Below are positions 1-11,974 of a stretch of 64,000 nucleotides of DNA, in pieces. The DNA is taken from assembly GCA_963969595.1 (NCBI GenBank), contig OZ018414.1, positions 20,629,660 to 20,693,659 on the forward strand, given 5' to 3'. Position 1 is the first letter of the stretch. Every line of letters begins with the position of its first letter. The DNA comes from Neckera pumila (Eukaryota > Streptophyta > Bryopsida > Hypnales > Neckeraceae). The notes below the pieces were generated by a model that was given only the letters and a program-made list of their open reading frames with translations, had not been told where the DNA came from and ran no database searches. A program made the position numbers and the translations under genes.

Positions 1-361
1 GATGAAGAGATTTCACCAAAAGAATGATCTTTAAACCATCTTCAATGTTCAGAAATGTGCGCACAAAGAGGACATAAAACAAAACATTTTTAAATTTCCT
101 TTGTTAGAAACATGACTTCCTACTATAGAAATAGACCACAAAATTTTCAGCTTTAGATAATTAATTTTGGGTGCTACTCAATACTAAAAACCTCGAAATT
201 GTAAAGTGTGACAAATAAGCTTAATGGAAATTTAAACATAAAATGATTTTTGGAAATTTCTAAAAAATAAGGGATTTGAATTATAAATAAATGAATTTCA
301 CCTCAAAAATCTATTTTTGAATTCAAATTATAATGCTTCAAAAAAAGTTTGAATAACAATT
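1..361. repeat. Left arm of a long inverted repeat
   Basis: This stretch is repeated as its reverse complement at 2766-3125 with very few differences. For example GATGAAGAGATTTCACC at 1 matches the complement of the bases ending at 3125. The arm starts at the first base of the window, so the true repeat probably extends leftwards. The part from about 297 also belongs to the duplicated segment shared with 56.84 kb. No coding potential is seen. Confidence 0.9.
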
Positions 362-668
362 ATAGTAGAGTGTTAAGAAATCATCATAACAAAGAATTAC
401 GATTTTGAATTCTTGTAAAAATTACAAATATTCAATCTACAACTAGTTTTAGAAAGAGTTTTCTAATTTTTATTCAAAACTGTATTTATAAGCATTAGTA
501 GTTTATAAGTAGATCCAACAATAATTTTCAATGTAGTATACTAATAACATATTACATTTTTTGTTTAAAAGTCATTATAAAATTTCATTCTTTTGAGTTA
601 TATTTTGTAATGAATATTCACTTAAAGATTTGCAAATTCAACTACCCCTTGACTGCTTGCGAGGTTAA

Positions 669-1585
669 CCCCTAAAGGATTAGCATGTATTTTTTCGGCT
701 ATATAGAAATTTTAGGCAGGAACGTGTGACTAGAAATTTCCATTTTTTTGGCAAATTTAATTAGAAGGTGGGGATAAGGAATATCTTTCATATGCACTAA
801 AATTCATGACATTTGGAAATATGAGTCAAAAGTTATGGCCTAATATGTTTTTTTATTTTTATTAAATGGGCACTCCGGGCAGATAAAAAATATCATTTTT
901 TTCAAAAACAAAAATTGGAATTGTTTTTCTAGAGAATATATATGTGGAAAGTTGAATAATTCCATTTAATCAGTGAGTCAAAAGTTATGGAGATTTTCTG
1001 TTTGCGGGCAATTATAGATTCTCTACTCTAAAATAAACTTTGAAATCATTTATCTTACTCAATTTTCAATGTTTTTTCAAAAAAATAAAATCCTTAGATG
1101 TAGATTGCTTATTACAACATTGCAACCATTGGAATTGGCATTTTTCAATTCTGTAACTAAATTCTCAACAATTTTGTATTTTGATTCATTCTCTATTTCT
1201 TTCTACTTACTATTTTTTTTCCTATATGTAGTACAATTCCATATGATTTGAATTTTTCTTTTATGTGGCCAACATGTCTAGAAAAATGAATCCAATGAAG
1301 TACCACTATTTTGGACATTTTTTCATAGAAAAGTGAGCTTGTGAAGTACAGCTGCTTTGTTTTCCGCAGGGCAAAAAAACGATTTCAGTGAATTTGAATG
1401 CTTATATCTTGCAATCCACGTGGTGGAAATTTCTGAAATTTTTACCACATGTTCTCAAAAACTACAAGATCCTACCTATGGTTACATATGTAAAAAAAAA
1501 CTTTTTTTTCAAAAATTTGGTACTTATATTAAAAATGGCAATTTTTGAGCGTTTTTGGTGAAAACATAGTCATAGAACTTTAGGG
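669..1585 (+). mobile_element. TTAA-flanked element, subfamily B, copy B1
   Basis: A 917 bp non-coding element. It starts CCCCTAAAGGATTAGCATG right after TTAA (665-668) and ends ACTTTAGGG right before TTAA (1586-1589); one G of the end has been lost. Inside, it shares with the copies at 48765 and 63494 the blocks GGGCAGGTACGTGTGACTAG-like, AAAAGTTATGGCCTAATATG and a tail with TTACCACATGTTYTCAAAA. The sister segment at 57209 has one TTAA and no element, so the TTAA pair is a target-site duplication. No open frame of transposase size is present. It is a non-autonomous DNA transposon with piggyBac-, Kolobok- or Sola3-type target choice. Confidence 0.88.
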
Positions 1586-1912
1586 TTAAGGTCAAGTCCA
1601 AATTTGCAAAATTGAGCATTTATTATTTAAATTGAGGAAAAATTATCAACATTATACAAAACAAAAACTATTCAAATTAATGAATAATTTCACAAGCAAA
1701 AATAATAATATCCCTAGATGATTATTTTTATTTTATTATATTTTGACATCAATATCTATGTATTTGGAATTAGCAAGGAAATTGCATTGCAACAATGCAA
1801 TGTAATTACCTCACCTAAGTAATTTTTTTTTCATTTTTATATTGAGCAAATTATATAAACTCCCAAGTACCAAATCAAGTTTGAGATTATGATACACTAC
1901 AATACTCAAATT

Positions 1913-1994
1913 GGATGAAGAGATTTGGACAAAATATTTTTTCCCATGGCAAAGAAAGAAGTCCAATGGAATCCTCTTTAATAGAGTCAATTTA
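1913..1994. other. Micro-inverted block relative to sister segment
   Basis: The roughly 80 bases here are the reverse complement of 57537-57613, while the flanks (CAAATT before, AAATGAAAGTGA after) are in the same orientation in both copies. Shared bases include CCATTGGACTTCTTTCTTT when read on the minus strand here. This is a small inversion in one of the two duplicated segments. Confidence 0.82.
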
Positions 1995-2573
1995 CCTAAA
2001 TGAAAGTGATTTCATTGCAATGATGGTATATAAAGATCCCAAGTTGAATATAGTTTTTTTTAATACAAATGTAAGTTTCTTCTAACTTTCTTCAAATCTC
2101 TAATTCAAAGCAAGATTATTCTCTAAATCTTTGGCTAGGCATTGATTACAGTTTTTAAAATTTTCAAGTTTTTTCCATCTCTTATTCAACCAATAAGCCC
2201 TGAAAGATTGGGGATATTTCAGCGTAGTTCTTTTTTTCTTGACTAGCTTTTGTAATAGACATAAATCCTCATTATGATTGCCACCATTGAAATGAAAGGT
2301 AGCTTTCCTATGAACAAAAGATTGACAAAATTGCACAAATTTTTGACAAAATGCCACCGTTGAAAAGATTGATAAAAGATGTTCGATTAAGCAGTACTTT
2401 GTATATAAACTGAAACTGTAATGTTGAAATTAGAATGCTCAAAATTGCTCCAAAAACTCTTGTTTTTTCCCATGGGTACATATCATCATGATTTTGATTT
2501 GAAATTTTATTCAAACCGTTTTGAAGTGTGGAAAAAAAACCTGATGATGTGAAGTGATGGCCCAAAGCGCCTT

Positions 2574-2762
2574 TGCTATTTTCAAAAAATTCAACAAAAA
2601 TTGCCTACTCAATCATTTTTTGATTTGATTGCACCAATGGATTAATGGATAAAATCATCTAAAGTGCCTTTGTTGTTCATGGATTGTTCGTGAGGTCTAC
2701 ATTTCAAATTTTCTATAAATGTAGTTGCAAAAGCCACCTGGTGGCCTTTGGCCTTATGGTCC
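2574..2762. repeat. 190 bp direct repeat, unit 1
   Basis: Nearly identical to 3885-4080, including the end GCCACCTGGTGGCCTTTGGC. The pair brackets the inverted arm 2766-3125 and the AT-rich middle. They could be leftovers of the duplication event that created the block, or short LTR-like ends, but no TG/CA ends or primer-binding site are evident. Confidence 0.85.
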
Positions 2763-2765
2763 TAT

Positions 2766-3125
2766 AATTGTTATTCAAACTATTTTTGAAGCATTATAAT
2801 TTGAATTCAAAAATAGATTTTTGAGGTGAAATTCATTTATTTATAATTCAAATCCCTTATTTTTTAGAAATTTCCAAAAATCATTTTATGTTTAAATTTC
2901 CATTAAGCTTATTTGTCACACTTTACAATTTCGAGGTTTTTAGTATTGAGTAGCACCCAAAATTAATTATCTAAAGCTGAAAATTTTGTGGTCTATTTCT
3001 ATAGTAGGAAGTCATGTTTCTAACAAAGGAAATTTAAAAATGTTTTGTTTTATGTCCTCTTTGTGCGCACATTTCTGAACATTGAAGATGGTTTAAAGAT
3101 CATTCTTTTGGTGAAATCTCTTCAT
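2766..3125. repeat. Right arm of the long inverted repeat
   Basis: Reverse complement of 1-361 with very high identity. It includes TGTGCGCACATTTCTGAAC and ends TGAAATCTCTTCATC. The high identity suggests a recent event or gene conversion between the arms. Confidence 0.9.
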
Positions 3126-3884
3126 CATAAAGTTCTCTCAAATAAATAGTTTTTAGTTTTTTTTAAAAATGATTTTCGTATTTTTTTACAAATTGAAACG
3201 TCTACGTACCTATTTTCTTGAGATTCTACACTTTTTATGAGATTTTCTGGTTCTCCTACTTAGAGAATTTTCCTATGTTTTTCTTTCCTTGGGTACCTCC
3301 TTTTTAAAAGTTTATACACTTCCTTCTTTAAAGGTTTACACACTAAACATATTTTTCACATTTTTTAAAATTGTTTTTTAACTACATAGTACTCATGGGG
3401 GGAAGATGAGTACTATGGAAACCGCTACAAAAACCACATGGTCTTCCTTGTAGCCACCCCATTGATCCGTCTTGATTTTGTATTATTCGTAGGCTAACAA
3501 TTGGAAGTTCTACTATTTCTCGGAATAGACTAGGAAACTAAAGTCTATCCTTGGGAATCAACTTAGGGATCTCAGTGGGATTCCTTCATGCCATTATAGC
3601 AAAAATGAATCACATGCACAATAGGTTCAGGCAATTTGGGCAATGTTCACTCAATATTTACAATTTCTACAACTTCTGGGTTTCTACCCTATAAAAATGA
3701 GGAATTCTTGTCTCCTTTAGACAAGAAACTATACTTAGGACCAAATACTCTATTAGCATGTAGCATATCTATTTTGGTTTTATACTCTTTGGAGGGGGTT
3801 TTGTCTATAAAACTTGACTTAAACTTGGAAAAAAAACCCAGAAAATCATGAGTCCTAAGTGATGAATTGGGAATTCACAAAGTG

Positions 3885-4080
3885 CCTTCTCTATTCTCAA
3901 AAAATTTAACAAAAATTGCCTACTCAATCATTTTTTTGATTAGATTGCACCAATGGATTAATGGAAAAAAATCATCTAAAGTGCCTTTGTTGTTCATGGA
4001 TTGTTCGTGAGGTCTACATTTCAAATTTTCTATAAATGTAGTTGCAAAAGCCACCTGGTGGCCTTTGGCCTTATGGTCCT
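3885..4080. repeat. 190 bp direct repeat, unit 2
   Basis: Second copy of 2574-2762. After it the sequence rejoins the segment shared with 57.8 kb. Confidence 0.85.
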
Positions 4081-4084
4081 TTAA

Positions 4085-4900
4085 AGGTTAAGTGATAATT
4101 AAAGATTTCAAGAAATAGACAAGATTGCAAGCTTTTTCATTAGTTTCAATGCTTTGTTGTGTTCCTTTGTATACATTTAAAGAATCTAAAGAGACTTGCT
4201 TTGAAGTTGTCCAATGTAAATCCATGCTAATCCAAATAATACTATATAAACTATACAAAATGGAATTGTAGCATCCTTGAAGAACATTAGATGAAATTAT
4301 TTAGATATACACTGTGTAAATCTTTAGATACAATAATTATCTACATATTTCATTTGTCTACTTGTAAATGCACCAATCAAGGTTTCAATTGTGAACAATC
4401 CTCATGTTAGGAGGACCACTCATGTTCTTTTATTTTGGGAAGAATAGCCCTCCCACCAATCATAATGGTCAATATCAAAATTAGAAAGAAGAAATCTTAC
4501 TGAATGGTTTCAACTTGACTTGTAGAGTAAGTAAATCTAAGAATCAACAATTTTTATGTTAAAAACATGCCTTGCATAGTCCACATTGCACTGACAAATA
4601 TCTAGAAGTATAGCCTAGAAAAAAAAAGCTATCGACAGGGTTCCTTGCTTAATTGTGTCCCTTCTCTACACTTGTTCTACTTGAGTTGTTATGCAAGATA
4701 GGTATAGCTAACATTATTCTTTGTTTCAACATCAATTAGAGAGAGTGATGTATTTGTTAGTGTTCCTTGCTTAATCGTGTCCCTTCTTTACACGTGTCCA
4801 AGCTTAAGTTGTTGTGCAAGATAGGTATACCTAACTTTGTTCTTTGTTTCTTGCCTTATTGGACTAGGTTACATTTTGGGCATAAATTGTCAAGATCTAC
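4085..4900. repeat. Segmental duplicate, copy 1 (second part)
   Basis: Collinear with 57811-58700: for instance CAAGATTGCAAGC followed by TTTTCATT, and the region TGGTCAATATCAAAATTAGAAA. It contains two units of the tandem repeat whose larger array lies at 58.4-60.7 kb, recognisable by TTCCTTGCTTAATTGTGTCC at 4641 and a second unit at about 4759. No gene is seen. Confidence 0.78.
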
Positions 4901-5669
4901 CACTTTTTAAGGCAATAAGAAAAAAATGAAAGTAAAATTATTTTTGCAATTTAACCGCATAAAAATTCTAGGAGGGTCATTTAGATTTTTTTACCAAATA
5001 ACATGCGGCATAATATAGGGAGATTTTAGTTCACAATGTTAAAAAATTAGAAAAGAAATTGAGGTAATATATAGAGTACAATTTAATGAACATTCAATTA
5101 TAAATAAGATACTTGTATAAATAGTACCACATATTTGTAATTTTTATTCTAAGATAGCCTAAAAGGTATGTATCCTAGGAATTTATTGTGGGTATGGTCA
5201 ATATGTAGGACTGCTAACTTGCTTTGTTAGATGAAAAATTGTATAATGGTCCAATGAAATGGAAATTTTTGGTTCTTACGCGGCTTTATCGAGGGCTTTA
5301 TAGAGTGGTCTTTTTATATAAACCGCTATAGACACTTTGGATGCTTCTCTTTGGATGCTTTGAATGTTGTTTCCCACTTCATTTGCATTCTTTGAATATT
5401 GTTCTTGCTGCAATGCCAACTTTACTTTCCGCTTCCCCAAGAATGGTCTAAATATGGTGTTTGTGTATGTTGTGACTTTGAATGTTTAGGATTTACGGTG
5501 AGTTTTTCTTATTGAGTTTGCATGTTCCAGTTTAGAATTTATTGTTGCTATTTATGATCAATGTCTCATGCCTAGGATTGTGGTTTAATGTCATGTGTAA
5601 GGTTCGCAGTGAGGGATTCACTTTGGAGGGATTTATAGAAACTTCAGGGTATATGGGGTGTTATTTGCC
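4901..5669. other. AT-rich unannotated stretch
   Basis: No gene, terminal repeats or tandem array that I can support. The only notable feature is a small local duplication of the phrase TTTGGATGCT near 5337-5360. Confidence 0.5.
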
Positions 5670-5673
5670 TTAA

Positions 5674-6592
5674 CCCCTAAAGGACCATTGTCCCTTCGGA
5701 GGACAAATGGGATTTTGGGCAGGTACCTACGGACTGAATTTTTGTTGTAATTTTTTGAAACTTTTTTTGAAGATAGGAAAACTACTAAGCTTCATGGGAA
5801 TATAAAATTTTTCTCAATTGGTGCCTGGGAAAAAAAGTTATGCCCAAATAAGTTCAAAACAGGGGACGTCGAGCAGCCAAAAAAGTTTTGCAATTTTTTT
5901 CTTTAAATTAAATTTTTTTTTTCTTATAGATAATATTTTTGTCTATCTAGGAATCTTTGATTCATTTCATTTGGATTTGTTATGAGAAAGTTATGGACAA
6001 TCTTGTTTTTCGGGCACTTAGAGCATCTTCCTAAAAAAAATAACTTGTAGGATTCATTTCTGAATGCAATTTTTACTATTTTTCAAAAAAAAAAAGTTTC
6101 ACAAGGTCTAGTTTTTTTGCTAGAACAATCTCACCAATGGGATTAGTGTTTTTTAATTCCATATAAAAGATATTAACATTTTAGATTTTCCTTCTATCTC
6201 GTACCTACTTCTACTTAATAATTTTTTTAATTACAAAAATTAAGGTTTTTTGGATTTCTTTTTTTTTTTTAGACTCTCAACTCAATTCTCCACTATAAGG
6301 ATAAGCTCAAAACTCTGTAGTGCAAAAAAATAAAGTTAAAAATGTTCAAAGTCAAAAAATCTAGTCCCGCAATGTTCTGAAAAACTTGTTTTTTTCACTT
6401 TAAACGCAGATATCTTGCAGTCTATGCGGTCAAAAATTCTGAAATTTTTTCCACACATTGTCATACTAGTTAGGTATAAGATCCTACGGTTAGATGTGAA
6501 AAAAAAAAACTTTCAATTTTTTTTACTCTTTGCTGTAGAAATGGCAGTTTTGAGTGTTTTTTGGCAGAAAAAAGGCCTTGGTCCTTTAGGGG
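5674..6592 (+). mobile_element. TTAA-flanked element, subfamily A, copy A1
   Basis: A 919 bp element, TTAA at 5670-5673 and 6593-6596. It begins CCCCTAAAGGACCATTGTCC and ends GGCCTTGGTCCTTTAGGGG, giving terminal inverted repeats of about 13 bp. Just inside the left end is a small palindrome (TTGTCCC, loop, GGGACAA in the family consensus). Mid-element blocks shared by all A copies include AAAAAGTTATGNCCAAATAAG, AAAATAACTTGTAGGATTCA and TTCCTTCTATCTCGTACC. The frame at 6415-6609 (64 residues) recurs in other copies only because the DNA is repeated. Non-autonomous. Confidence 0.93.
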
Positions 6593-6596
6593 TTAA

Positions 6597-8104
6597 GGTG
6601 AGGGTTTAGGATTATAGTTTTGGACTAAACTTTAGGTGTATTGGTTTATAGTGAGGGTTCATTTTTTGGAGTTTCAGACTTAGTTTTGGGTATGTTGATT
6701 TAGAATTTGTTTCATTCTTGTGGATGACCTCTATTACTCGTGTGTAAGAGGATTTAGATTTGGATGTAGATATGGTTTGGAGCATTTTTTGATTCTATTG
6801 ATTTCCATATTGTGTATGCAAATTTTGCAGATTTTCATGTCGTGTATGCAGCATGATTAAGGCAACCATTTACTTTATGTACTTACATTTGTGTTAGAAT
6901 CATATTTTAGGCTCCAAATACTTTGATGTTATTATTGTTGGTGCACCATACGTGCTTGATCATTTCTAGTTTAGTTTTTGCCTTTCCAGGGGTCTTTTGG
7001 CTTTACAAAATTCTGACTTTCTTACGTATAGTTCTGTGTTGCATAGTGTATGACTATGTTGATGGGATTGTAGTGCCTCATTTTGTTGTTCACGTTATTT
7101 TAGATGTGAATGCCATCAATTTCTAATTTCTAATTCATATGCATTATTTATTCTGTTTTGTGGCCCCTCTTGCTTATTTTGGTTCATGATTTGAGGATTC
7201 TCATGTGTTGTATGTTGTACAATAGGAAGAAGGCAACAATGTATCTTAAGTGCTTCAATTTGTGTTAAATGAATGTTGTATTTGTAGTTCATTTCTTGTG
7301 TTTTTGTCTTTAATCTTTGTATTTTTGTTTTCCACTTTACTTTATTTTTAATAACAAAGTAAGGGTGCTAAAATTTCCCCTCCTTTAGAATTCTAATTAA
7401 TTGTAGAGGGGCATAAAATACCATGAATTAGAAAATTAGGTAATAAGAGGGACCATTTAATTGTTCATTGTCACTAAAAATACCTCCCAAAATAAAAACT
7501 TTGGCTGCACGTGATTTACAAAATCCCACATGGAGTGACCCCCCACCCCCACCCCCCACCCTGTAAGAGTGGCCCAAGAGAAAATTGTAAGCTACTATAG
7601 GAATGTATAGAAAAATGCCACCATTTTTTATTGCATAGATTTCACGACTAAAGTGCGGGGATGCTAGCCTGTGAGCCTGTGAGCCTATGAGCCTCCATTT
7701 TTTTTATTCCATTTAGGGTTTGTAAATTTATCAAGGACCTATGACTGTGGAGTTTGATATAAGGATCTTTGGTACAAATGAACAACAAATGAATATGCCA
7801 GTATGCAATTTTGTAACAAAAAATTAAACCAATATATTTCCAAAAATTAAGAAATAGTCAAAATAGATAATGTTTGTAAGCACATGATGAAAATAAGTGT
7901 AGTCGTTTAGGATGTCTCACTACAAACTACAAAGCACATAAATGTAAAATTGCAATACATCATATAACACCATCATAGGGATGACATTTATGAGGTCTAA
8001 AATAGAAGGAGCGACAAACGTGGGCCATAGACGCTAAATATAATCTAGCAAGTGGCAACAAGCAAAGGCTCTAAATACTTTAAGTACTAGATCATGAACA
8101 ATGA
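6597..8104. other. Unannotated stretch with simple repeats
   Basis: No gene supported. It holds a C-rich run near 7540-7560 and a short tandem of GTGAGCCT-like units near 7670-7692. The 67-residue frame at 6923-7126 is hydrophobic and matches nothing I recognise. Confidence 0.5.
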
Positions 8105-8108
8105 TTAA

Positions 8109-9005
8109 CCCCTAAAAGCCCGTTGTCCCTTCGGGGGACAAATGTGTTTTTCCGGTAGGTACCTACGGGCTGAAATTTTCTCCTGATTTTTTGAAACTTT
8201 TTTGGGAGTTAGAAAAACTGATTAGCTTCATGGGAATATAATTCTTTTCACAATCGGTGCCTAGGAAAAAAAGTTATGACCAAATAAGCTCAAAACAGGG
8301 GACAACGGGCAGCAAAAAGTTTGCACTTTTTTTTTTGTTTGTTTAGTATTTTTTTTCTCATAGGTTATATTTTTGTCTATCTAAAAATATTTGATTTGTT
8401 TCATTTGGATTTATTATGAGAACGTTATGGACATTCTTGTTTTTCGGGTAGTTAGAGCATCCTTTTGAAAAAAATAACTTGTAGGATTCATTTCTGAATG
8501 CAATTTTTCAAATTTTTCATTTTTTTTTTTGCATGGTTAAGTTTACTTGCTAGAACAATCTCACCGTTGGGATTAGTGCATTTTAACTCCATTAGATTTT
8601 CCTTCTATCTCGTACCTACTTCTACTTAACAATTTTTTCAATAATGAAAATTAAGTTTTTTTGAATTTTTTTTAGGTAGATTGTCAACTCAATTCTCCAC
8701 TATAAACATTTAAAGCTCAAAACTCTGTAGTGTAAAAATTTTAAGTTAAAAATGTTCAAAGTCAAAAAATCCAGTCCCACAATGTGCTGAAAAATATGTT
8801 TTTTTCACTTTAAACGTAGATATCTTGCAATCTATGCAGTCAAAAGTTCTGAAATTTTTCCCACACATTTTCATACTAGTTAGGTGTAAGATCCTATGGT
8901 TCGATGTTAAAAAAAAAACATTAAATTTTTTTTTTCACTCTTTGCTAAAAAAATGGCAGTTTTGGGTGTTTTTTTTGCAGAAAAAAGGCCTTGGGCCTTT
9001 AGGGG
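8109..9005 (+). mobile_element. TTAA-flanked element, subfamily A, copy A2
   Basis: An 897 bp copy with exact TTAA on both sides (8105-8108, 9006-9009), left end CCCCTAAAAGCCCGTTGTCC and right end GGCCTTGGGCCTTTAGGGG. The subterminal palindrome TTGTCCCTTCGGGGGACAA is intact here. Same orientation and internal blocks as the copy at 5674. Confidence 0.94.
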
Positions 9006-9009
9006 TTAA

Positions 9010-10555
9010 GTGATAAATGTAGTCTTAATCAATGGCCTTTATGCAAAATTAAAGGATGAAAATGTTCCACCTATTATATAATTTTTATATTAAACTATAT
9101 TTTATATTAAATATTAAAATATCTTGGACAAAAAATATTTAAAATAAACATATTAGTCATATATTATACACCAAATAAATGTTTTAACTCCAAATGATCT
9201 AAATGACCATTTTCTTGTCAATGCCCCTTTTTTTTCAACTATCTTTCTTTAGATTTTTTTTTTTGAATATAAAAATAATTTTTTAAAAATAGAGTATATA
9301 ATGAATCCAATGGTAGTAGTTTTATAATATTCCAAGTTAAACTCCGCTTTGCAGAATTTTATAAAGTTCAGTGGTGAAGTGCAATTCAAGGCTCATGATT
9401 TATAAAAGAATGCAAGATTCCACAACAATATGCACATTGTCTCCACATAATCAAAAATAGTGAGTAAAGGATCCATACCATCTGAAAGATAGTTAATAGA
9501 CATGCCCAGATCAGCCACTATAGCATCAAAAAGCTTTTATGTCTTAATAGCCAACTGCCATACACTCCACCTTTCTTACCACTTAATCTTCATAGACGTG
9601 TCCATTGCTGAAGTTGCCAACATCTAAAGCTTTTCTTCAGTCATCTTTGAATTTTCACCATGAGTTTCATAGTGGCACTTCACCTACTCCAAGAATGGTG
9701 TCATGTGCTTAGAATTTGCATTGGGGAGCTAATTCTAAAAAAATGATAATGAAATTCTAAACAAATGATAATGAAATAAAAGGAAATTACCAATTGACTT
9801 CATGTAATCCTACCAACGTAGTTGCAATGTCCTTATTGAGTTCCCAAACAATATTTCAATAGCATAATGCCACATGAAGTCGTCCGCATGATTACGGTTG
9901 ATAATAGGCACCCATGCTTGTATATGGTGGATGCCATTCTATTCTAAAAACATCTTGCCAGGAAAAACTTTGAGATCTTTATCAATTTTGAATTTTTTCT
10001 CAAATGCAGCATTTGCCTGCACCTAATGAGCACTCCACGATTTAATAATATCATCCGTGACATTTATCATCTCCCCCTTATTGTTTTCCAAGTCCACATA
10101 GAAAACTCCATTTCCTTCTATATAACCACAAGTAACAAAGTGTGCAACAAGATTTATGACATCATTCTTCAAAAAAGTCCTGACAACTGTCTAAAAAATC
10201 ATATATAATAAAAAAATACTAATTTTGATTTTGCCCTTAGTACTTGAAAATTGATTTTGCCCTTAGTACTTGAAAATTGATTTTGCCCTTGATACCTTAA
10301 CCTCTCAAGGCAAAGAAAAATGTTTACAATCTCCTTTAAAAAGCTATGCAAATGTAACTTTGTCTGATTTTCAGAAAGAAGCTAAAGTACAACAATTAAT
10401 CTCTGTGCTTGTGGATCTTCTTGTGTCAATATCTTTGAAATAATGTTTAAATCAAGATTAAAAAATTCTAATTAATGTATATATATTGTACAACATGTAA
10501 TTTTGTATAAGAACTATTAACAACTGTGCACTAAGAAAGTCCAATTCTTTTTGCA
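9010..10555. other. Unannotated AT-rich stretch
   Basis: No gene or element ends supported. A short direct repeat of the phrase ATTTTGCCCTTAGTACTTGA occurs three times between 10228 and 10290, the last unit diverged. The frame at 10026-10208 matches no family I recognise. Confidence 0.5.
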
Positions 10556-11070
10556 TTTGAACAAATTCTAGCATAATTTGCAAACAAATTTGAATCCCCA
10601 AAATTGTGGCTGTTAATGGCTAGGGTTTAAGAAGGCAATTTTTTTTAACATTTGACCAAATTGTATTAAATATTGCAAGAAAATTTGAACCCCCAAAACC
10701 ATTGCCATTAACGGCTGGGGTTTAAAAAGGCAAACTTCTTTTAACATTTGACCAAATTGTATTAAATATTGCAAGAAAATTTGAACCCCCAAAACCGTTG
10801 CTGTTAAGGCTGGGATTTAAGAAGGCCGGTTTTTCTTTAACATTTTACCAAATTGTATTAAATATTGCAAGAAACTTTGAACCCGAAAACCATAGCCATT
10901 AACGGCTGGGGTTTGAGAAGGCAATTTTTTTTTAACATTTGACCAAATTGTATTAAATATTGCAAGCAAATTTGAACCTCCAAAACCATAGCCATTAACG
11001 GCTGGAATTTAAGAAGGCAAACAAATTTCAATGTTTGACCAAATTTTGGCATATGTTGCAAGCTATTTCG
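10556..11070. repeat. 95-96 bp minisatellite, five units
   Basis: Units begin TTGAACCCCCAAAACC or a variant at 10590, 10685, 10781, 10877 and 10972, giving a period of 95-96 bp. Each unit carries a GCCATTAACGGCTGGGGTTT-like core and ends ATTAAATATTGCAAG. The minus-strand frame at 10858-11076 (72 residues, internally repetitive) is a product of the repeat, not a gene. Confidence 0.93.
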
Positions 11071-11233
11071 CAACATCTAAGCAAACTCATGTAGATTTGA
11101 AGGCCACTAATTGTGAGTGCATCTACAAAAGAAGACAAGCTCTTTATACAAGTGGGGTGGTAGGAGGTAAAACAAACCATGTGGGATATGTAAATTAGGA
11201 TTACTAAGAGTTCAACTACTCATACCTAGTTAA

Positions 11234-11630
11234 GTCAAAAGCAGGAATTGTATTCAATGTATGACTTTGGACCTCATTTTGGCTTAGTAAAATAACTTTT
11301 TTAAGAAAATTTTGAATTGAAAAAAGTTAGTAAATGAAGTTAGATTTTATTTCTAAAAATCCATTTGAGATTGAAAGCCTTAAATCAAAATTTATTAACA
11401 AAATTTAGAGAGGGGTTAGAAGGGACATTTTTTTTGACATTTTCAAACATCTTCTCTAAATTTTATCCATAACTTTTTTTTGAGGCTCAAAATCACAAAC
11501 AAATATTTGGAGATGAAAGTGATCTGGATTTATCAACTTTTTTTGGTCTCAAGGATATTAGAAAAAGTTATTCTACTATGCCAAAATGAGGTCTAAAGTT
11601 CTACATTGAACACAATTCCTGCATTTTGAC
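11234..11630. mobile_element. Foldback element (about 397 bp)
   Basis: The outer 75 or so bases are inverted copies of each other: GTCAAAAGCAGGAATTGT at the left and the complement of ACAATTCCTGCATTTTGAC at the right, continuing through CTCATTTTGGC. The inner part also has partly complementary stretches around TTTAGAGA. I see no clear target-site duplication and no coding frame. Likely a MITE or foldback of unknown superfamily. Confidence 0.75.
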
Positions 11631-11974
11631 AATGAGTGGTCAAGCTCTCATTTTTGAATTGTCTTATATTCTTTGCAGACTCATGACAGACAGTGAATTT
11701 CATTATAAAAACAACCTCTCAATCATTCAATCTCACTAAATATCCATGAAGTAATTCCTTCATTCAACCATCAAAAAAAATTCCTGATAATAGATAGTCA
11801 AATAATAGTTAATATATGGTTCAATGAATTGTCAATATTGGATTTTTTGGATTTTTGGCAAACCACCTTCACATTTATGTGAAATTTTGTTTATTTGGTC
11901 CTAGATTTAGCCAAAAAAGATAGCACTTTTTTTTTAGCTAATTTAAGCCAAGCTTACTATCTGAATATAGCATT

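Larger units (their letters stand above)
297..2180. repeat. Segmental duplicate, copy 1 (first part)
   Basis: Apart from the element at 669-1585, this stretch aligns collinearly with 56840-57800. Shared landmarks include TATTTTGTAATGAATATTCA before the element, GTCAAGTCCAAATTTGC just after it, and TGAGATTATGATACACTAC near 1882 and 57507. One internal block (1913-1994) is inverted relative to the sister copy. No gene is visible; short frames such as those at 1069-1251 and 1357-1548 lie in the inserted element and look like chance. Confidence 0.8.
2180..4085. repeat. Extra block absent from sister segment
   Basis: The sister segment passes directly from the part matching 2180 to the part matching 4085 (near 57800-57811), so about 1.9 kb has been added here or lost there. 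The block contains the inverted arm 2766-3125, two direct repeats of about 190 bp (2574-2762 and 3885-4080), and an AT-rich middle that probably continues the inverted duplication of sequence left of the window. Part of the middle (3190-3320) resembles 53720-53830. Minus-strand frames at 2100-2357 and 2308-2565 and the plus frame at 3636-3851 match no family I recognise. Confidence 0.6.

Noticed and set aside
669..680. CCCCTAAAGG ends as interstitial telomere repeats
   Set aside because: Only one CCCTAAA-like word occurs per end, never in tandem, and it marks the boundary of a defined element with TTAA flanks.
6415..6609. Recurring 60-64 residue frame with RSKILKFFPH-like sequence (also 8825-9013 and 59494-59676 minus) as a conserved peptide
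   Set aside because: It lies in the right part of the TTAA elements and recurs because the DNA is repeated; other copies have it broken, and it runs through the terminal repeat.
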